From JAWWPG01 sp037719575 (GTDB lineage: Bacteria; Actinomycetota; Actinomycetes; Propionibacteriales; Nocardioidaceae): a stretch of DNA of 64,000 nucleotides. A program made the position numbers and the translations under genes. The stretch covers positions 1-64,000 of the forward strand of contig JBBJMF010000004.1 of NCBI GenBank assembly GCA_037719575.1. Direction: 5' to 3'. Within the stretch, counting starts at the first letter, position 1; every line of letters starts with the position of its first letter. The notes below the pieces were generated by a model. That model ran no database searches. It was not told where the DNA came from and saw only the letters and a program-made list of their open reading frames with translations. Of the stretch, positions 1 through 9,824 are shown piece by piece.

Positions 1-534
1 ACGGCGGCGGTCGAGGAACATCTGCCTGACGTCGCCATCGTGGACATCCGGATGCCTCCGACGTACACCCACGAAGGGGCAAGGGCCGCGATCGAGCTCA
101 GGCAACGGTTCCCCTACCTGGGCATCCTGCTGCTGTCGCAGTCCCTGGAGAGCCGCTACGTGGCCGACCTCGCCCGGGAGCATCCTCGTCGCTTCGGATA
201 CCTGCTCAAGGACCGGGTCGTGGACGTCGACGTCTTTCTCGATGCGCTGCGCCGGGTGCATGACGGCGGGACCGTGCTCGACCCTGACGTCGTGGCCCAT
301 CTGCTCGGCCGCGCGGAGCTCGCCGACCAGATGCGGCGGCTCAGCGAGCGGGAGCGTGACGTGCTGGCCCTGATGGCGGAGGGCAGATCCAACCGGGCCG
401 TGGCGGCGGCCCTGGTGATCGACCCGAAGACGGTCGAGAGCCACATCGCGAGCATCCTGACCAAGCTCGACCTGGTGCCCGCTCCCGACGACCACCGCCG
501 CGTGCTCGCGGTGCTGGCCTGGCTCCGTGGGTGA
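1..534 (+). CDS. LuxR/NarL-family response regulator (5' end missing)
   Basis: C-terminal portion of a two-component response regulator; the reading frame is open from the first base, so the start lies outside the window. The visible part of the receiver holds the acidic phospho-acceptor in VDIRMPP (Asp at bases 43-45) and the conserved Lys in YLLKD. A LuxR-type helix-turn-helix follows (LSERERDVLALMAEGRSN, then KTVESHI), so it is expected to bind DNA once phosphorylated. The cognate sensor kinase is probably upstream, outside the window. It is unrelated to the glycolytic genes that follow, which have their own promoter-like hexamer at 568. Confident for family; target genes unknown. Confidence 0.9.
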   Translation, partial: TAAVEEHLPDVAIVDIRMPPTYTHEGARAAIELRQRFPYLGILLLSQSLESRYVADLAREHPRRFGYLLKDRVVDVDVFLDALRRVHDGGTVLDPDVVAHLLGRAELADQMRRLSERERDVLALMAEGRSNRAVAAALVIDPKTVESHIASILTKLDLVPAPDDHRRVLAVLAWLRG

Positions 535-567
535 GCAGCGTCAGGGCCGAGGCCCTCCGACTGTTGG

Positions 568-573
568 TAGGGT
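568..573 (+). promoter_or_regulatory. Candidate -10 box of the gap-pgk-tpiA operon
   Basis: TAGGGT fits the actinobacterial TANNNT -10 consensus and lies about 50 bases before the gap start codon, leaving room for a short leader with a ribosome site. No convincing -35 was seen. Confidence 0.4.
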
Positions 574-623
574 CGGTGGGCAGGCTCGACCGCCGTCCAC
601 ATGCTCGTTCCGAGGGAGATCGC

Positions 624-1628
<1,005 letters not shown>

Positions 1629-1637
1629 GGGCTGACC

Positions 1638-2843
1638 GTGGCGACCACAGTCGACGAGCTCGACCGCCGGCTCGGCGGCCTGCGGGGCTCACGGGTCCTC
1701 GTCCGCGCCGACCTCAACGTGCCCCTCGACCACGGCCGGATCACCGACGACGGCCGGATCCGCGCGAGCGTCCCGACCCTGGAGGACCTGCGGAGTCGCG
1801 GTGCCAGGGTCATCGTGATGGCCCACCTCGGACGCCCGATGGGCGTGCCCGACCCGGAGCTCTCGCTCGCCCCGGTCGCGACCCGGCTCGCCGAGCTGCT
1901 CGGCGTGGCGGTTGAGCATGCGGAGGACACCGTGGGCGAGTCGGCTCGGGAGGCTGTCGGGGCGATGGCCGATGCCGACGTCGTCCTGCTGGAGAACGTC
2001 CGGTTCGACGCGGGGGAGACGAGCAAGGACGACGACGTGCGCGGCGCGTTCGCCGACCAGCTCGCCGGCCTCGGTGACGCGTTCGTCAGCGACGGTTTCG
2101 GGGTCGTGCATCGCAAGCAGGCAAGCGTGTACGACGTGGCGCAGCGCCTGCCACACGCCGCCGGGGGCCTGGTGCTCGAAGAGGTCGACGTGCTGCGACG
2201 ACTCACCGACGACCCTGAGCGCCCTTATGTCGTGGTTCTCGGAGGATCCAAGGTCTCGGACAAGCTCGGCGTGATCGACAACCTGCTCGGCACCGCCGAC
2301 AAGCTGGTGATCGGCGGCGGGATGGTCTTCACGTTCTTGGCGGCCCAAGGTCATGAGGTGGGCAGGAGCCTGCTGGAGCGCGACCAGCTCGACACCGTCC
2401 GTGGCTACCTCGACAGGGCCGCGGAGTCCGGTGTCGAGATCGTGCTGCCGTCCGACGTGGTCGTGGCGTCCAAGGCCTCCGACACCGCGGCCCCCTCCGT
2501 CGTGCCCGTCGACGCCATCCCGCCCGACAAGCTCGGTCTCGACATCGGGCCGCAGAGTGCCGCCGAGTTCGCCCGGGCCTTGGACGGTGCCCGGACCGTC
2601 TTCTGGAACGGCCCGATGGGCGTGTTCGAGGTCGCCGCCTTCGCCGAGGGGACCCGGTCCCTCGCCGCGGCGCTGACCGTCGTGGACGGGCTGACGGTCG
2701 TCGGCGGCGGCGACTCAGCCGCGGCGGTCCGCGCGCTGGGGTTCCGCGACGACGAGTTCGGACATATCTCGACCGGTGGGGGAGCGAGCCTCGAGTATCT
2801 CGAGGGCCGCACCCTCCCCGGCCTCGACGTGCTGGAGGACTGA
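1638..2843 (+). CDS. pgk: Phosphoglycerate kinase
   Basis: Transfers phosphate from 1,3-bisphosphoglycerate to ADP, the first ATP-yielding step of glycolysis. The 401-residue product carries the N-terminal substrate motif LVRADLNVPLD, the basic patch MAHLGRP, FWNGPMGVFE, and the C-terminal GGGDSAAAV nucleotide-site motif. GTG start nine bases after the gap stop; it ends three bases before tpiA, so the three genes are surely cotranscribed. Length is typical for actinobacterial Pgk. Confidence 0.97.
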   Translation: MATTVDELDRRLGGLRGSRVLVRADLNVPLDHGRITDDGRIRASVPTLEDLRSRGARVIVMAHLGRPMGVPDPELSLAPVATRLAELLGVAVEHAEDTVGESAREAVGAMADADVVLLENVRFDAGETSKDDDVRGAFADQLAGLGDAFVSDGFGVVHRKQASVYDVAQRLPHAAGGLVLEEVDVLRRLTDDPERPYVVVLGGSKVSDKLGVIDNLLGTADKLVIGGGMVFTFLAAQGHEVGRSLLERDQLDTVRGYLDRAAESGVEIVLPSDVVVASKASDTAAPSVVPVDAIPPDKLGLDIGPQSAAEFARALDGARTVFWNGPMGVFEVAAFAEGTRSLAAALTVVDGLTVVGGGDSAAAVRALGFRDDEFGHISTGGGASLEYLEGRTLPGLDVLED

Positions 2844-2846
2844 CCG

Positions 2847-3644
2847 ATGGCAACGCACGGGCGGCTCCCGCTGATGGCGGGCAACTGGAAGATGAACCTC
2901 AACCACCACGAGGCCGTCATGCTGGTGCAGAAGCTGGCCTGGACGCTCGCGGACAAGAAGTACGACCCGACCCGGAGCGAGGTCGCTGTGCTGGTCCCGT
3001 TCACGGACCTGCGCAGCGTCCAGACGCTCGTCGACGGCGACAAGCTACCGCTGCGCCACGGTGCCCAGGACCTCTCGGCGCATGATGGCGGTGCGTACAC
3101 CGGTGAGATCAGCGCGGCGATGCTCGCCAAGCTGGGGTGCAGCTACGTGACGGTCGGCCATTCCGAGCGGCGCGAGCACCACAGGGAGGACGACGCTGTC
3201 GTCAACGAGAAGGCGCGCCGGGCGTTGGAAGCGGCGATCACCCCGATCGTGTGCGTGGGAGAGGGGCTCGACGTACGACGTGAGGGTCGCCAGGTCGACC
3301 ACACCCTGACCCAGGTCGCCGGCTCGTTGGCCGGTCTCGACGCCGACCAGGTCGCCGGTCTGGTGATCGCCTACGAGCCGGTCTGGGCGATCGGTACCGG
3401 CGAGGTGGCGACACCCGACGACGCGCAGGAGGTCTGCGGCGCCATCCGCGCCCGGCTCGCGGACGAGCACGGGGACGATGTAGGAGCCGCCGTCCGGCTG
3501 CTCTACGGGGGGTCGGTCAAGGCGGCGAACGTCGCGGGGATCATGGCGCAGCCGGATGTGGACGGCTGCCTGGTCGGCGGGGCGAGCCTGCAGGCTGACG
3601 AGTTCGGCGGGATCTGCCGCTTCTACGACATGCCGGTGCTGTGA
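2847..3644 (+). CDS. tpiA: Triosephosphate isomerase
   Basis: Interconverts dihydroxyacetone phosphate and glyceraldehyde-3-phosphate in the cytosol. The 265-residue TIM barrel shows all catalytic elements: Lys15 in GNWKMN, His105 in VGHSERR and Glu177 in AYEPVWAIGTG, followed by the phosphate-binding LLYGGSVK. ATG start three bases after the pgk stop. Third gene of the glycolytic operon; a short inverted repeat right at its stop may end the transcript. Confidence 0.97.
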   Translation: MATHGRLPLMAGNWKMNLNHHEAVMLVQKLAWTLADKKYDPTRSEVAVLVPFTDLRSVQTLVDGDKLPLRHGAQDLSAHDGGAYTGEISAAMLAKLGCSYVTVGHSERREHHREDDAVVNEKARRALEAAITPIVCVGEGLDVRREGRQVDHTLTQVAGSLAGLDADQVAGLVIAYEPVWAIGTGEVATPDDAQEVCGAIRARLADEHGDDVGAAVRLLYGGSVKAANVAGIMAQPDVDGCLVGGASLQADEFGGICRFYDMPVL

Positions 3645-3666
3645 GACGGCCCGCGGCTGACCGTCT
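3644..3666 (+). terminator. Weak hairpin after tpiA
   Basis: Inverted repeat AGACGG / CCGTCT with an 11-base loop beginning at the last base of the tpiA stop codon. The stem is only 6 bp and has no T-tract, so it is a tentative terminator or attenuator. Confidence 0.25.
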
Positions 3667-3688
3667 TCGCGGGACGGCGCGCAGCAGG

Positions 3689-3694
3689 TAGGCT
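3689..3694 (+). promoter_or_regulatory. Candidate -10 box for secG
   Basis: TAGGCT ends 8 bases before the secG GTG. No ribosome-binding site fits between, so transcription may start at or close to the start codon. Confidence 0.4.
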
Positions 3695-3702
3695 CTGGCG
3701 TT

Positions 3703-3936
3703 GTGATCGTAGCCTTTGACATCCTGCTCGTCCTGAGCAGCGCCTTCCTGGTCCTGATGATCCTGCTGCACAAGGGGCGCGGCGGCGGGCTGTCGGACAT
3801 GTTCGGTGGCGGCGTGTCCAGCGGCCTCGGTGGCTCGTCGGTGGCGGAGAAGAACCTGGACCGCATCACGGTCGGTGTCGCCGTCCTGTGGGCGGTCTGC
3901 ATCATCGCCTTGGGTCTGCTGTTGAAGACCGGCTGA
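3703..3936 (+). CDS. secG: Preprotein translocase subunit SecG
   Basis: Small auxiliary subunit of the SecYEG protein-export channel in the cytoplasmic membrane. The 77-residue product has two hydrophobic segments (about residues 1-22 and 52-73) around the conserved LLHKGRGGGLSDMFGGG loop that defines SecG. GTG start. It sits between tpiA and rbpA, the standard actinobacterial gap-pgk-tpi-secG order. The short upstream distance to a TAGGCT box suggests its own, possibly leaderless, promoter. Confidence 0.93.
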   Translation: MIVAFDILLVLSSAFLVLMILLHKGRGGGLSDMFGGGVSSGLGGSSVAEKNLDRITVGVAVLWAVCIIALGLLLKTG

Positions 3937-4010
3937 GCCGAGCCGCGCGCCGACGTACAATCCCTCAACCGGGCATCCAGATCGTGCTCGGCTCATCTCA
4001 AGGAGTCCTG

Positions 4011-4367
4011 GTGGCTGGTGGAAGCGCGATCCGCGGGAGCAGGGTGGGGGCCGGCCCGATGGGCGAGGCCGAACGGGGAGAGGCGGCCCCCCGTCAGCGG
4101 ATCACCTACTTCTGCGCGCACGGTCACGAGACCGCCCCGATGTTCGCCCTCGATGCACCGGTCCCCGAGAACTGGGACTGCCCGCGCTGCGGCCTCCCCG
4201 CCAACCGGGACAGCGACAACCCCCCGCCCCCGCCGAAGGCCGAGCCCTACAAGACCCACCTGGCTTACGTGAAGGAGCGGCGCTCCGACGCGGAGGCGCA
4301 GGAGATCCTCGACGAGGCCCTCCAGATGCTGAGAGCCAAGCGCAAGTCCGGCGAGATCATCTACTGA
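4011..4367 (+). CDS. rbpA: RNA polymerase-binding protein RbpA
   Basis: Actinobacterial transcription factor that binds the group 1 sigma factor and RNA polymerase and stabilises open complexes. The 118-residue product has the N-terminal RGSRVGAGPMGE segment, a zinc-ribbon-like core (FCAHGHE ... WDCPRCG) and a basic C-terminal sigma-interaction helix (KTHLAYVKERRS). The GTG at 4011 was chosen over later starts because the AIRGSRVGAG segment is conserved in the family and AAGGAG lies 5 bases upstream. The tail LRAKRKSGEIIY is highly charged. Monocistronic: a GC-rich hairpin follows the stop. Confidence 0.9.
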   Translation: MAGGSAIRGSRVGAGPMGEAERGEAAPRQRITYFCAHGHETAPMFALDAPVPENWDCPRCGLPANRDSDNPPPPPKAEPYKTHLAYVKERRSDAEAQEILDEALQMLRAKRKSGEIIY

Positions 4368-4369
4368 CG

Positions 4370-4389
4370 CCAGCCCAGAGACCGGCTGG
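4370..4389 (+). terminator. Hairpin after rbpA
   Basis: CCAGCC and GGCTGG, a perfect 6-bp stem with an 8-base loop, 2 bases after the rbpA stop. No T-tract. It precedes the gene-free IS-like remnant. Confidence 0.4.
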
Positions 4390-4438
4390 AGCTACTTGAC
4401 CTCGCTCCACAGCAGCCTGACGGCGCCGATGGTGCTCT

Positions 4439-4869
4439 GACCATCCGACCCTCGTGGCAGACGATCCGACCGTGGTGGTGGACGATCCGATCGTTGACGT
4501 CTGCGTGGTCGCGCAATTTTGGCGGTTGACGGCCACCTGGTTGCGTCGGATCATCACGAACCCGCCGGGAGGCTCGGTCGTTCCCGGCAAGCGTCGTGGG
4601 GCCTACCGAACTTGAGTCCTGGTGGTTCCGTGGCGCTGACGCCCACGTATCTCGATGGTGTCGGGTCGCTGGAACAACCCCAGTGGCTCAAGATCGGTGG
4701 AACCGCAAAGCGCCTTGACCGAGGTTGATGTCCAAAGGTTGCCCCAGCGACCCATACGTCGAGGACCGGCCGGCCGGGAGATCACCAGCGCAGCTCTAAA
4801 CCGAGGTCCGCTATGAGGTCTCATTGTTGTCCACCAGGGTCGGACAGTGCGCCACGAGGGTCGGATGGT
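4439..4869. mobile_element. Gene-free remnant bounded by inverted 21-bp repeat arrays (IS21-like ends)
   Basis: The 500 bases between rbpA and pgl hold no credible gene. The left edge has three tandem 21-bp units (4439-4459, 4460-4480, 4481-4501) sharing a GACGATCCGACC-type core. The right edge has two related units in opposite orientation ending at 4869. The outermost 19 bases at each end (4440-4458 and 4851-4869) are exact reverse complements. Inverted ends made of short tandem repeats are typical of IS21-family elements. With no transposase between them, this is best read as an internally deleted copy or a MITE. Inside lies another imperfect inverted repeat (around 4665-4682 and 4738-4755). 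The right edge touches the pgl stop codon. Confidence 0.6.
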
Positions 4870-5646
4870 TTAGGGGGAGGAGATCCGGGCCAGGTCGGGA
4901 GGGAGCTGCGACGCGGCGGCCCGGTCCAGCTGCCAGAGGGTGGTCTGCATCCCCTTGGGCCCAGCCGCCGGGACCTGGACGACGCCCGCTCCGCTGAGGG
5001 CCAGGCGGACCGCTCGGGCCTTGTCCTCACCCGAGACCACGAACCAGACGTCGTGCGCGTGCTTGAGCGTCGGCATCGTCATCGTGAGCCGCACCGGTGG
5101 GGGTTTGGGCGACCCGCGTACGCCGACCACAGCGCGGTCGTCGTACAGGGCGGGTCGGCCCGGAAAGAGTGACGCCACGTGGCCGTCCGGGCCGACGCCG
5201 AGCATGAGCACGTCGAACGTCGGGGCACCTTCGTGGTCCCCAGGTCCGGTCGCCGCGGCCAGCTCGTCGGCGTACATCTCGGCGGCGAGGTCCGGGTCAC
5301 CGTGGCTCTGTTCCGGGCTGGGCATCGGGTGCACGAGCGCCGGGGTGAGCGGCAGCGCGTCGAGCAGCGTGGCGCGGGCCTGGAGGTCGTTGCGGTCGGG
5401 GTCGTCCGCGGCGACGAAACGCTCGTCTCCCCACCACACCTCGACGGCCGCCCAGTCGACCGCGTCGCGCGCGGACGACCGTGCGACCGCGCGGTGGACC
5501 GCGTCGGCGATCGTCCCGCCGGTCAGCACGAGGCGGGCCGTCCGTCCGGATGCCTGCGCGTCGACGAGCCGGGTGAGGAGACGAGCCGACACGGCCTCGG
5601 CCAGCGCATCGGCGCCTTGGTGGACGGCGACGGACGGTACGCTCAT
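4870..5646 (-). CDS. pgl: 6-phosphogluconolactonase
   Basis: Hydrolyses 6-phosphogluconolactone, the second step of the oxidative pentose phosphate pathway. The 258-residue product has the DevB/NagB-fold signatures LVLTGGTIA, WWGDERFV and MLGVGPDGHVASLFPG. ATG at 5646 was chosen because it overlaps the opcA stop by 4 bases and starts the conserved domain. Last gene of the tkt-tal-pgi-zwf-opcA-pgl operon. Its TAA stop directly abuts the inverted-repeat remnant at 4439-4869, so an insertion could have set or altered the last codons. Confidence 0.93.
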   Translation of the reverse strand: MSVPSVAVHQGADALAEAVSARLLTRLVDAQASGRTARLVLTGGTIADAVHRAVARSSARDAVDWAAVEVWWGDERFVAADDPDRNDLQARATLLDALPLTPALVHPMPSPEQSHGDPDLAAEMYADELAAATGPGDHEGAPTFDVLMLGVGPDGHVASLFPGRPALYDDRAVVGVRGSPKPPPVRLTMTMPTLKHAHDVWFVVSGEDKARAVRLALSGAGVVQVPAAGPKGMQTTLWQLDRAAASQLPPDLARISSP

Positions 5647-6677
5647 CGGCTGCGCTTGCGTCCCTTCTCGGCCGGCACCTTGGTGGCCGGCGCCCTCTTC
5701 TTCTTCGCCGGTGTGCGCGTGCTCGTGGTCCGGCTCGCGGTCGCTATGCCCGACGCCGTCGCCTTCTTGGCACCCGCGTCGGCGAGCCGGCACATTCGCC
5801 GGACCGTCGACGCGTAGATGTCGTCGGGGTCCAGCCGGCGGAGCTCTTCCGCGAGCAGCTCGGCCGTGTCGCGGCGCTTCAGCGCCACCGGCCTGTTGGG
5901 TGCGTTCGGGATCGTGAACTCGGCGAGCAGCCCGTCAGGCCGGGAGATCTCGATCGGGCCTCCGCCGGTCTGCATCACGACCGAGGTGATGCCAGGTCCC
6001 TTGGACACCACCCGGGTCACCTCGACGTGCAGGCAGTCGGCCATCCAGGCCACGAGCAGGTCGGCGCTCGGGTTGACCCGCTCGGCCTCGACGATGCCGG
6101 CGGTGACCTTCGCCGGGTACTGGTCGAGTGCCGCGGCGAGCAGCGCCCGCCACGGGGTCAGCCTGGTCCACGACAGGTCGGTGTTGCCGTCGGAGTAGGC
6201 GCGAGCCTGGTTCAGGATCGCCTGCGTCTTCCCGCGCTCCGTGGCCGCCGCGTCGGTGATGCGCCGCTGAGCCAGCCGCCCGAGCGGGTCGGCGGCGGGG
6301 TCGCCCGGTGCCTTGCGTGGCCACCACACCACCACGGGGGAGTCGGGAAGGAGAAGGGGGAGTACGACGCTCTCCGCGTGCCTGGTCAGCTCGCCGCTCA
6401 TCCTCAGCAGCACGGACTCACCCGAACCGCCGATCATCAGCTCCGCGTCCAGGTTGGGCTTGCCGCGGCCCGAGCGTCGGATGATCCCGAGGATGCGGGC
6501 GGGGTGCTCGCGCGACACCGCCCGGGCAACCTTGAACGCGTCGTAGTGGTCGCCCTCGTCGGTCACCACGACGAACGTCAGGACCATGCCCATGGCGGGT
6601 GAGCCCGCCTTGCGTCGCTCGCCAAGCAGCGCGCCCGCGACCTCGCTGGCGTTCGTCGATGTCAGTTCGATGGACAT
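5643..6677 (-). CDS. opcA: Glucose-6-phosphate dehydrogenase assembly protein OpcA
   Basis: Partner protein needed for activity or assembly of glucose-6-phosphate dehydrogenase; found in cyanobacteria and actinobacteria next to zwf. The 344-residue product has the family blocks MVLTFVVVTDE, ARILGIIRR and LPDSPVVVWWP. The C-terminal 45 residues form a Lys/Arg/Thr-rich, probably disordered tail (TPAKKKRAPATK), longer than I would expect. Start at 6677 follows GGAGAGG. Ten bases separate it from zwf and it overlaps pgl by 4. Confidence 0.93.
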   Translation of the reverse strand: MSIELTSTNASEVAGALLGERRKAGSPAMGMVLTFVVVTDEGDHYDAFKVARAVSREHPARILGIIRRSGRGKPNLDAELMIGGSGESVLLRMSGELTRHAESVVLPLLLPDSPVVVWWPRKAPGDPAADPLGRLAQRRITDAAATERGKTQAILNQARAYSDGNTDLSWTRLTPWRALLAAALDQYPAKVTAGIVEAERVNPSADLLVAWMADCLHVEVTRVVSKGPGITSVVMQTGGGPIEISRPDGLLAEFTIPNAPNRPVALKRRDTAELLAEELRRLDPDDIYASTVRRMCRLADAGAKKATASGIATASRTTSTRTPAKKKRAPATKVPAEKGRKRSR

Positions 6678-6687
6678 GGTCCTCTCC

Positions 6688-8226
6688 TCAGGGGCGACGC
6701 CAGGTGCGTCCGTCGCGCCTCAGCATCTCGATAGCCGACTCGGGTCCCCACGTCCCCGACTCGTAGGTGTCCGGCTTCCCCTGCTCGGCCCAGTAGTCGA
6801 TGATCGGGTCCAGCACGCGCCAGGACAGCTCGACCTCCTCGAGCTGCGGGAACAGCGGCGGGTCGCCGAGGAGCACGTCCAGGATCAGCCGCTCGTACGC
6901 CTCCGGGCTCGACTCGACGAAGGAACCGCCGTAGGCGAAGTCCATGTTGACGTCGCGGATCTCCATCGCCGTCCCGGGGACCTTGGCCCCGAACCTCATC
7001 GTGACGCCCTCGTCGGGCTGCACGCGGATCACGACGGCGTTCTCGCCGAGCTCCTCCGTCGCTGTCTTGTCGAACGGCAGGTGCGGAGCTCGCTTGAACA
7101 CCACGGCTACTTCGGTGACGCGTCGTCCGAGGCGCTTGCCGGTGCGTAGGTAGAACGGCACACCCGCCCACCGCCGGGTGTCGATCTCGAGCTTGATCGC
7201 GGCGAACGTCTCGGTGGCCGACGAGTTCGGGATGTCGGACTCCTGGAGGTAGCCGCCGACCTTCACCCCACCGGCCCAGCCGGGGCCGTACTGCCCGCGC
7301 GACGTCGCGAGGTCGAGGCGGTGCGGGCGGCGTACGGAGCGCAGCACCTTCTGCTTCTCGATCCGTAGGCTGTGGGCGTCGAACGAGACCGGCTCCTCCA
7401 TCGCCACCAGAGCCATCAGCTGCATGAGATGGTTCTGGATGACGTCACGCGCGGCGCCGATGCCGTCGTAGTAGCCGGCACGGGAGCCGATCCCGATGTC
7501 CTCCGCCATCGTGATCTGCACGTGGTCGACGTAGTTCGAGTTCCAGACCGGCTCGAAGAACTGGTTCGCGAAACGCAGCGCCAGCATGTTCTGCACGGTC
7601 TCCTTGCCGAGGTAGTGGTCGATCCGGAAGACCGACTCGGCCGGGAAGACGCTGGCGATGACCTCGTTGAGCTCCATGGCGCTCGCGAGGTCGTGGCCGA
7701 ACGGCTTCTCGACCACGAGCCGCCGCCAGGAGCCGAGGACGGGGTCCGCGAGGCCGTGCTTCTTGAGCTGTCCGATCACGTCGGGGAAGAACTTGGGCGG
7801 GATCGCCAGGTAGAAGGCGTGGTTGCCCGCCGTACCCCGCTCACGGTCCAGCTCCTCGGTGGTGTCGCGGAGCTGCTCGAACGCGATGTCGTCGGAGAAG
7901 TCGCCGGGCACGAAGCGAAAACCCTTCGAGAGCTGGTTCCACACCTCTTCGCGAAACGGCGTCCGGGCGTGGTCGCGTACCGAGTCGTGGACGATCTTCG
8001 CGAAGTCCTGGTTTGCCCACTCGCGCCGGGCGAACCCCACGAGGGCGAACCCCGGCGGCAGCAGGCCACGGTTGGCGAGGTCGTAGATCGCCGGCATGAC
8101 CTTCTTGGTGGAGAGGTCGCCGGTGACCCCGAAGATCACCAGGCCGCACGGCCCCGCGATCCGCGGCAGCCGCCGGTCGTTCTCGTCGCGCAGCGGGTTG
8201 GTCGAGGCGTGGACCTGTTGCGTCAT
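6688..8226 (-). CDS. zwf: Glucose-6-phosphate 1-dehydrogenase
   Basis: Oxidises glucose-6-phosphate to 6-phosphogluconolactone, normally with NADP+, and is the entry to the pentose phosphate pathway. The 512-residue product has the nucleotide motif FGVTGDLSTKK, EKPFGHDL and the substrate-binding and catalytic signature RIDHYLGKETVQN. The frame stays open far upstream, but ATG 8226 starts just before the family's N terminus and overlaps the pgi stop by 4 bases (ATGA), so that start was chosen. Translationally coupled downstream of pgi and followed by its partner opcA. Confidence 0.96.
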   Translation of the reverse strand: MTQQVHASTNPLRDENDRRLPRIAGPCGLVIFGVTGDLSTKKVMPAIYDLANRGLLPPGFALVGFARREWANQDFAKIVHDSVRDHARTPFREEVWNQLSKGFRFVPGDFSDDIAFEQLRDTTEELDRERGTAGNHAFYLAIPPKFFPDVIGQLKKHGLADPVLGSWRRLVVEKPFGHDLASAMELNEVIASVFPAESVFRIDHYLGKETVQNMLALRFANQFFEPVWNSNYVDHVQITMAEDIGIGSRAGYYDGIGAARDVIQNHLMQLMALVAMEEPVSFDAHSLRIEKQKVLRSVRRPHRLDLATSRGQYGPGWAGGVKVGGYLQESDIPNSSATETFAAIKLEIDTRRWAGVPFYLRTGKRLGRRVTEVAVVFKRAPHLPFDKTATEELGENAVVIRVQPDEGVTMRFGAKVPGTAMEIRDVNMDFAYGGSFVESSPEAYERLILDVLLGDPPLFPQLEEVELSWRVLDPIIDYWAEQGKPDTYESGTWGPESAIEMLRRDGRTWRRP

Positions 8227-9824
8227 CGAAGCATGTCCATCAGGACCGGGACTCCCGCTGCCGGGTCGGTCAGATGCAAGCGGAGCACGGGCCGGCCGTG
8301 GTCGGCAAGCACGGCCGCGTCGCCGGCAGCCTGCGCGGCGATCAGCTCGCCGAACGTGAAGGGGCGGTCGGGAATCTCGACGTCCCGGGACTCGCTCGAC
8401 GTGACCTGCAGGAACACGCCCTGCGCCGGACCTCCCTTGTGGTACTGACCGGTCGAGTGCAGGAAGCGGGGTCCCCAGCCGAACGTCGTGGGCCTCCCGG
8501 TACGACGTGCCAGCGTCGCCCTGACGTCGTGCAGGGCCACGTCGCGCTGCGAGTCGAGGTAGGCCATGACCGCGAGGTAGCCGTCGTCCTCGAGCCGGGA
8601 CAGCAGCGCCTCGACCGCCCCGGTGACCGAGACGACGCCGTCCAGCAGCCCCGCAGAGCCGCGGGCCTCGATGCCGTTCTCTCGGATCTGGGCCGGCTCC
8701 ACCTCGGGCTGCTTGTCCAGCAGGCCGCGCGCCGCCTGCTTCGCGCTCTCGACGTCGGGCTGGTCGAACGGGTTGATGCCGAGGAGCCGGCCGACGACCG
8801 CGGTGGCCGTCTCCCACACCAGCAGCTGCGCCCCGAGGGTCCCGGCCACCGTCACCCACGGCTCGCCGGTCTGCCTTTCGGTGCGCGGCCGGTCCGGCCG
8901 CGTGAGCCCGGCGACGACCACGTCGTCCGCCGGGAAACGGACCTCCGGCGCCGACTCGCCTTCCACCGCAACCGGCAGCACGCCCAAGCCCAGCTTGCCC
9001 GTCGACTCGGCGACCAGCTGCTCGGCCCAGTCGGCGAACCCACGGATGTCGGAGCCGAGGTCGGCGATCGCCGCCTTGTCCCGGCCGTCGTTGGCCGCGA
9101 GCGCCGCGGCCAGGACGAGAGCCGGGTTGTCGGGTGCGTCGGTACCAAGGTCAGCCATCACCGCCTCGGCCTCGTCGAGGAGGTCGGAGACGTCCACCCC
9201 GGCGATCCCGGTGGGCACCAGGCCGAACGCCGTCAGCGCGCTGTAGCGACCACCGACGTGCGGGTCGGCGAGGAACACCTTCCGGTAGCCCTCGTCCTTC
9301 GCCAGCCGCTCGAGGTCCGAACCCGGATCGGTGACGACGATGAGCCGGGAGGCGGCGTCGATCCCGGCGGCCTCGAACGCAGTGACGAACGCCCGGCGCT
9401 GGCTGTCGGTCTCCAGGGTGCCTCCCGACTTGCTGGACACCACGACGACCGTGCGGGACAGGTCGCCGCAGGTCGCCCGATGGACCACGCTGGGGTTGGT
9501 GGAGTCGAGGATCGTCAGCGGGATGTCGAACGTGCGGGCGATGACCTCGGGCGCGAGCGACGAGCCACCCATCCCGCACAGGACCACCTGGTCGAGACCC
9601 TCGGCCCACAGGTCGGCACGCAACGCGTCGATCTCGGCCAGCAGCGGGCGCGAGCCCGTCGGGAGTGAGACCCAGGAGAGCCGGACCGAGGCATCCTCCT
9701 CCGTGTCGGGCCCCCAGAGGGTGGCGTCCTGGCCGGCGATCCGGCTCGCTACCCGGTCGGAGACCAGCTGCGCGACGACGTCGTCGTACGACGCAGAGGT
9801 GCGAACGGTGAGCTCGACCTTCAT
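8223..9824 (-). CDS. pgi: Glucose-6-phosphate isomerase
   Basis: Interconverts glucose-6-phosphate and fructose-6-phosphate. The 533-residue product has the SIS-fold features LCGMGGSSLAPEV, VVVSSKSGGTLET and FLADPHVGGRYSALTAFG, and near the C terminus FLHSTGQYHKGGP. ATG 9824 overlaps the tal stop by 4 bases. Placing pgi inside the zwf-tal operon joins glycolysis and the pentose phosphate pathway in one transcript; M. tuberculosis keeps pgi elsewhere. Sequence style resembles the PGI domain of bifunctional tal-pgi proteins, here a separate gene. Confidence 0.94.
   Translation of the reverse strand: MKVELTVRTSASYDDVVAQLVSDRVASRIAGQDATLWGPDTEEDASVRLSWVSLPTGSRPLLAEIDALRADLWAEGLDQVVLCGMGGSSLAPEVIARTFDIPLTILDSTNPSVVHRATCGDLSRTVVVVSSKSGGTLETDSQRRAFVTAFEAAGIDAASRLIVVTDPGSDLERLAKDEGYRKVFLADPHVGGRYSALTAFGLVPTGIAGVDVSDLLDEAEAVMADLGTDAPDNPALVLAAALAANDGRDKAAIADLGSDIRGFADWAEQLVAESTGKLGLGVLPVAVEGESAPEVRFPADDVVVAGLTRPDRPRTERQTGEPWVTVAGTLGAQLLVWETATAVVGRLLGINPFDQPDVESAKQAARGLLDKQPEVEPAQIRENGIEARGSAGLLDGVVSVTGAVEALLSRLEDDGYLAVMAYLDSQRDVALHDVRATLARRTGRPTTFGWGPRFLHSTGQYHKGGPAQGVFLQVTSSESRDVEIPDRPFTFGELIAAQAAGDAAVLADHGRPVLRLHLTDPAAGVPVLMDMLR

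Noticed and set aside
4439..4501. CRISPR array
   Set aside because: The 21-bp units are contiguous, imperfect and without spacers, and occur inverted at the other end; no cas genes.
4519..4824. Small open frames in the region between rbpA and pgl
   Set aside because: No ribosome site, no family similarity and no codon bias; the region is better explained by the repeat-bounded remnant.
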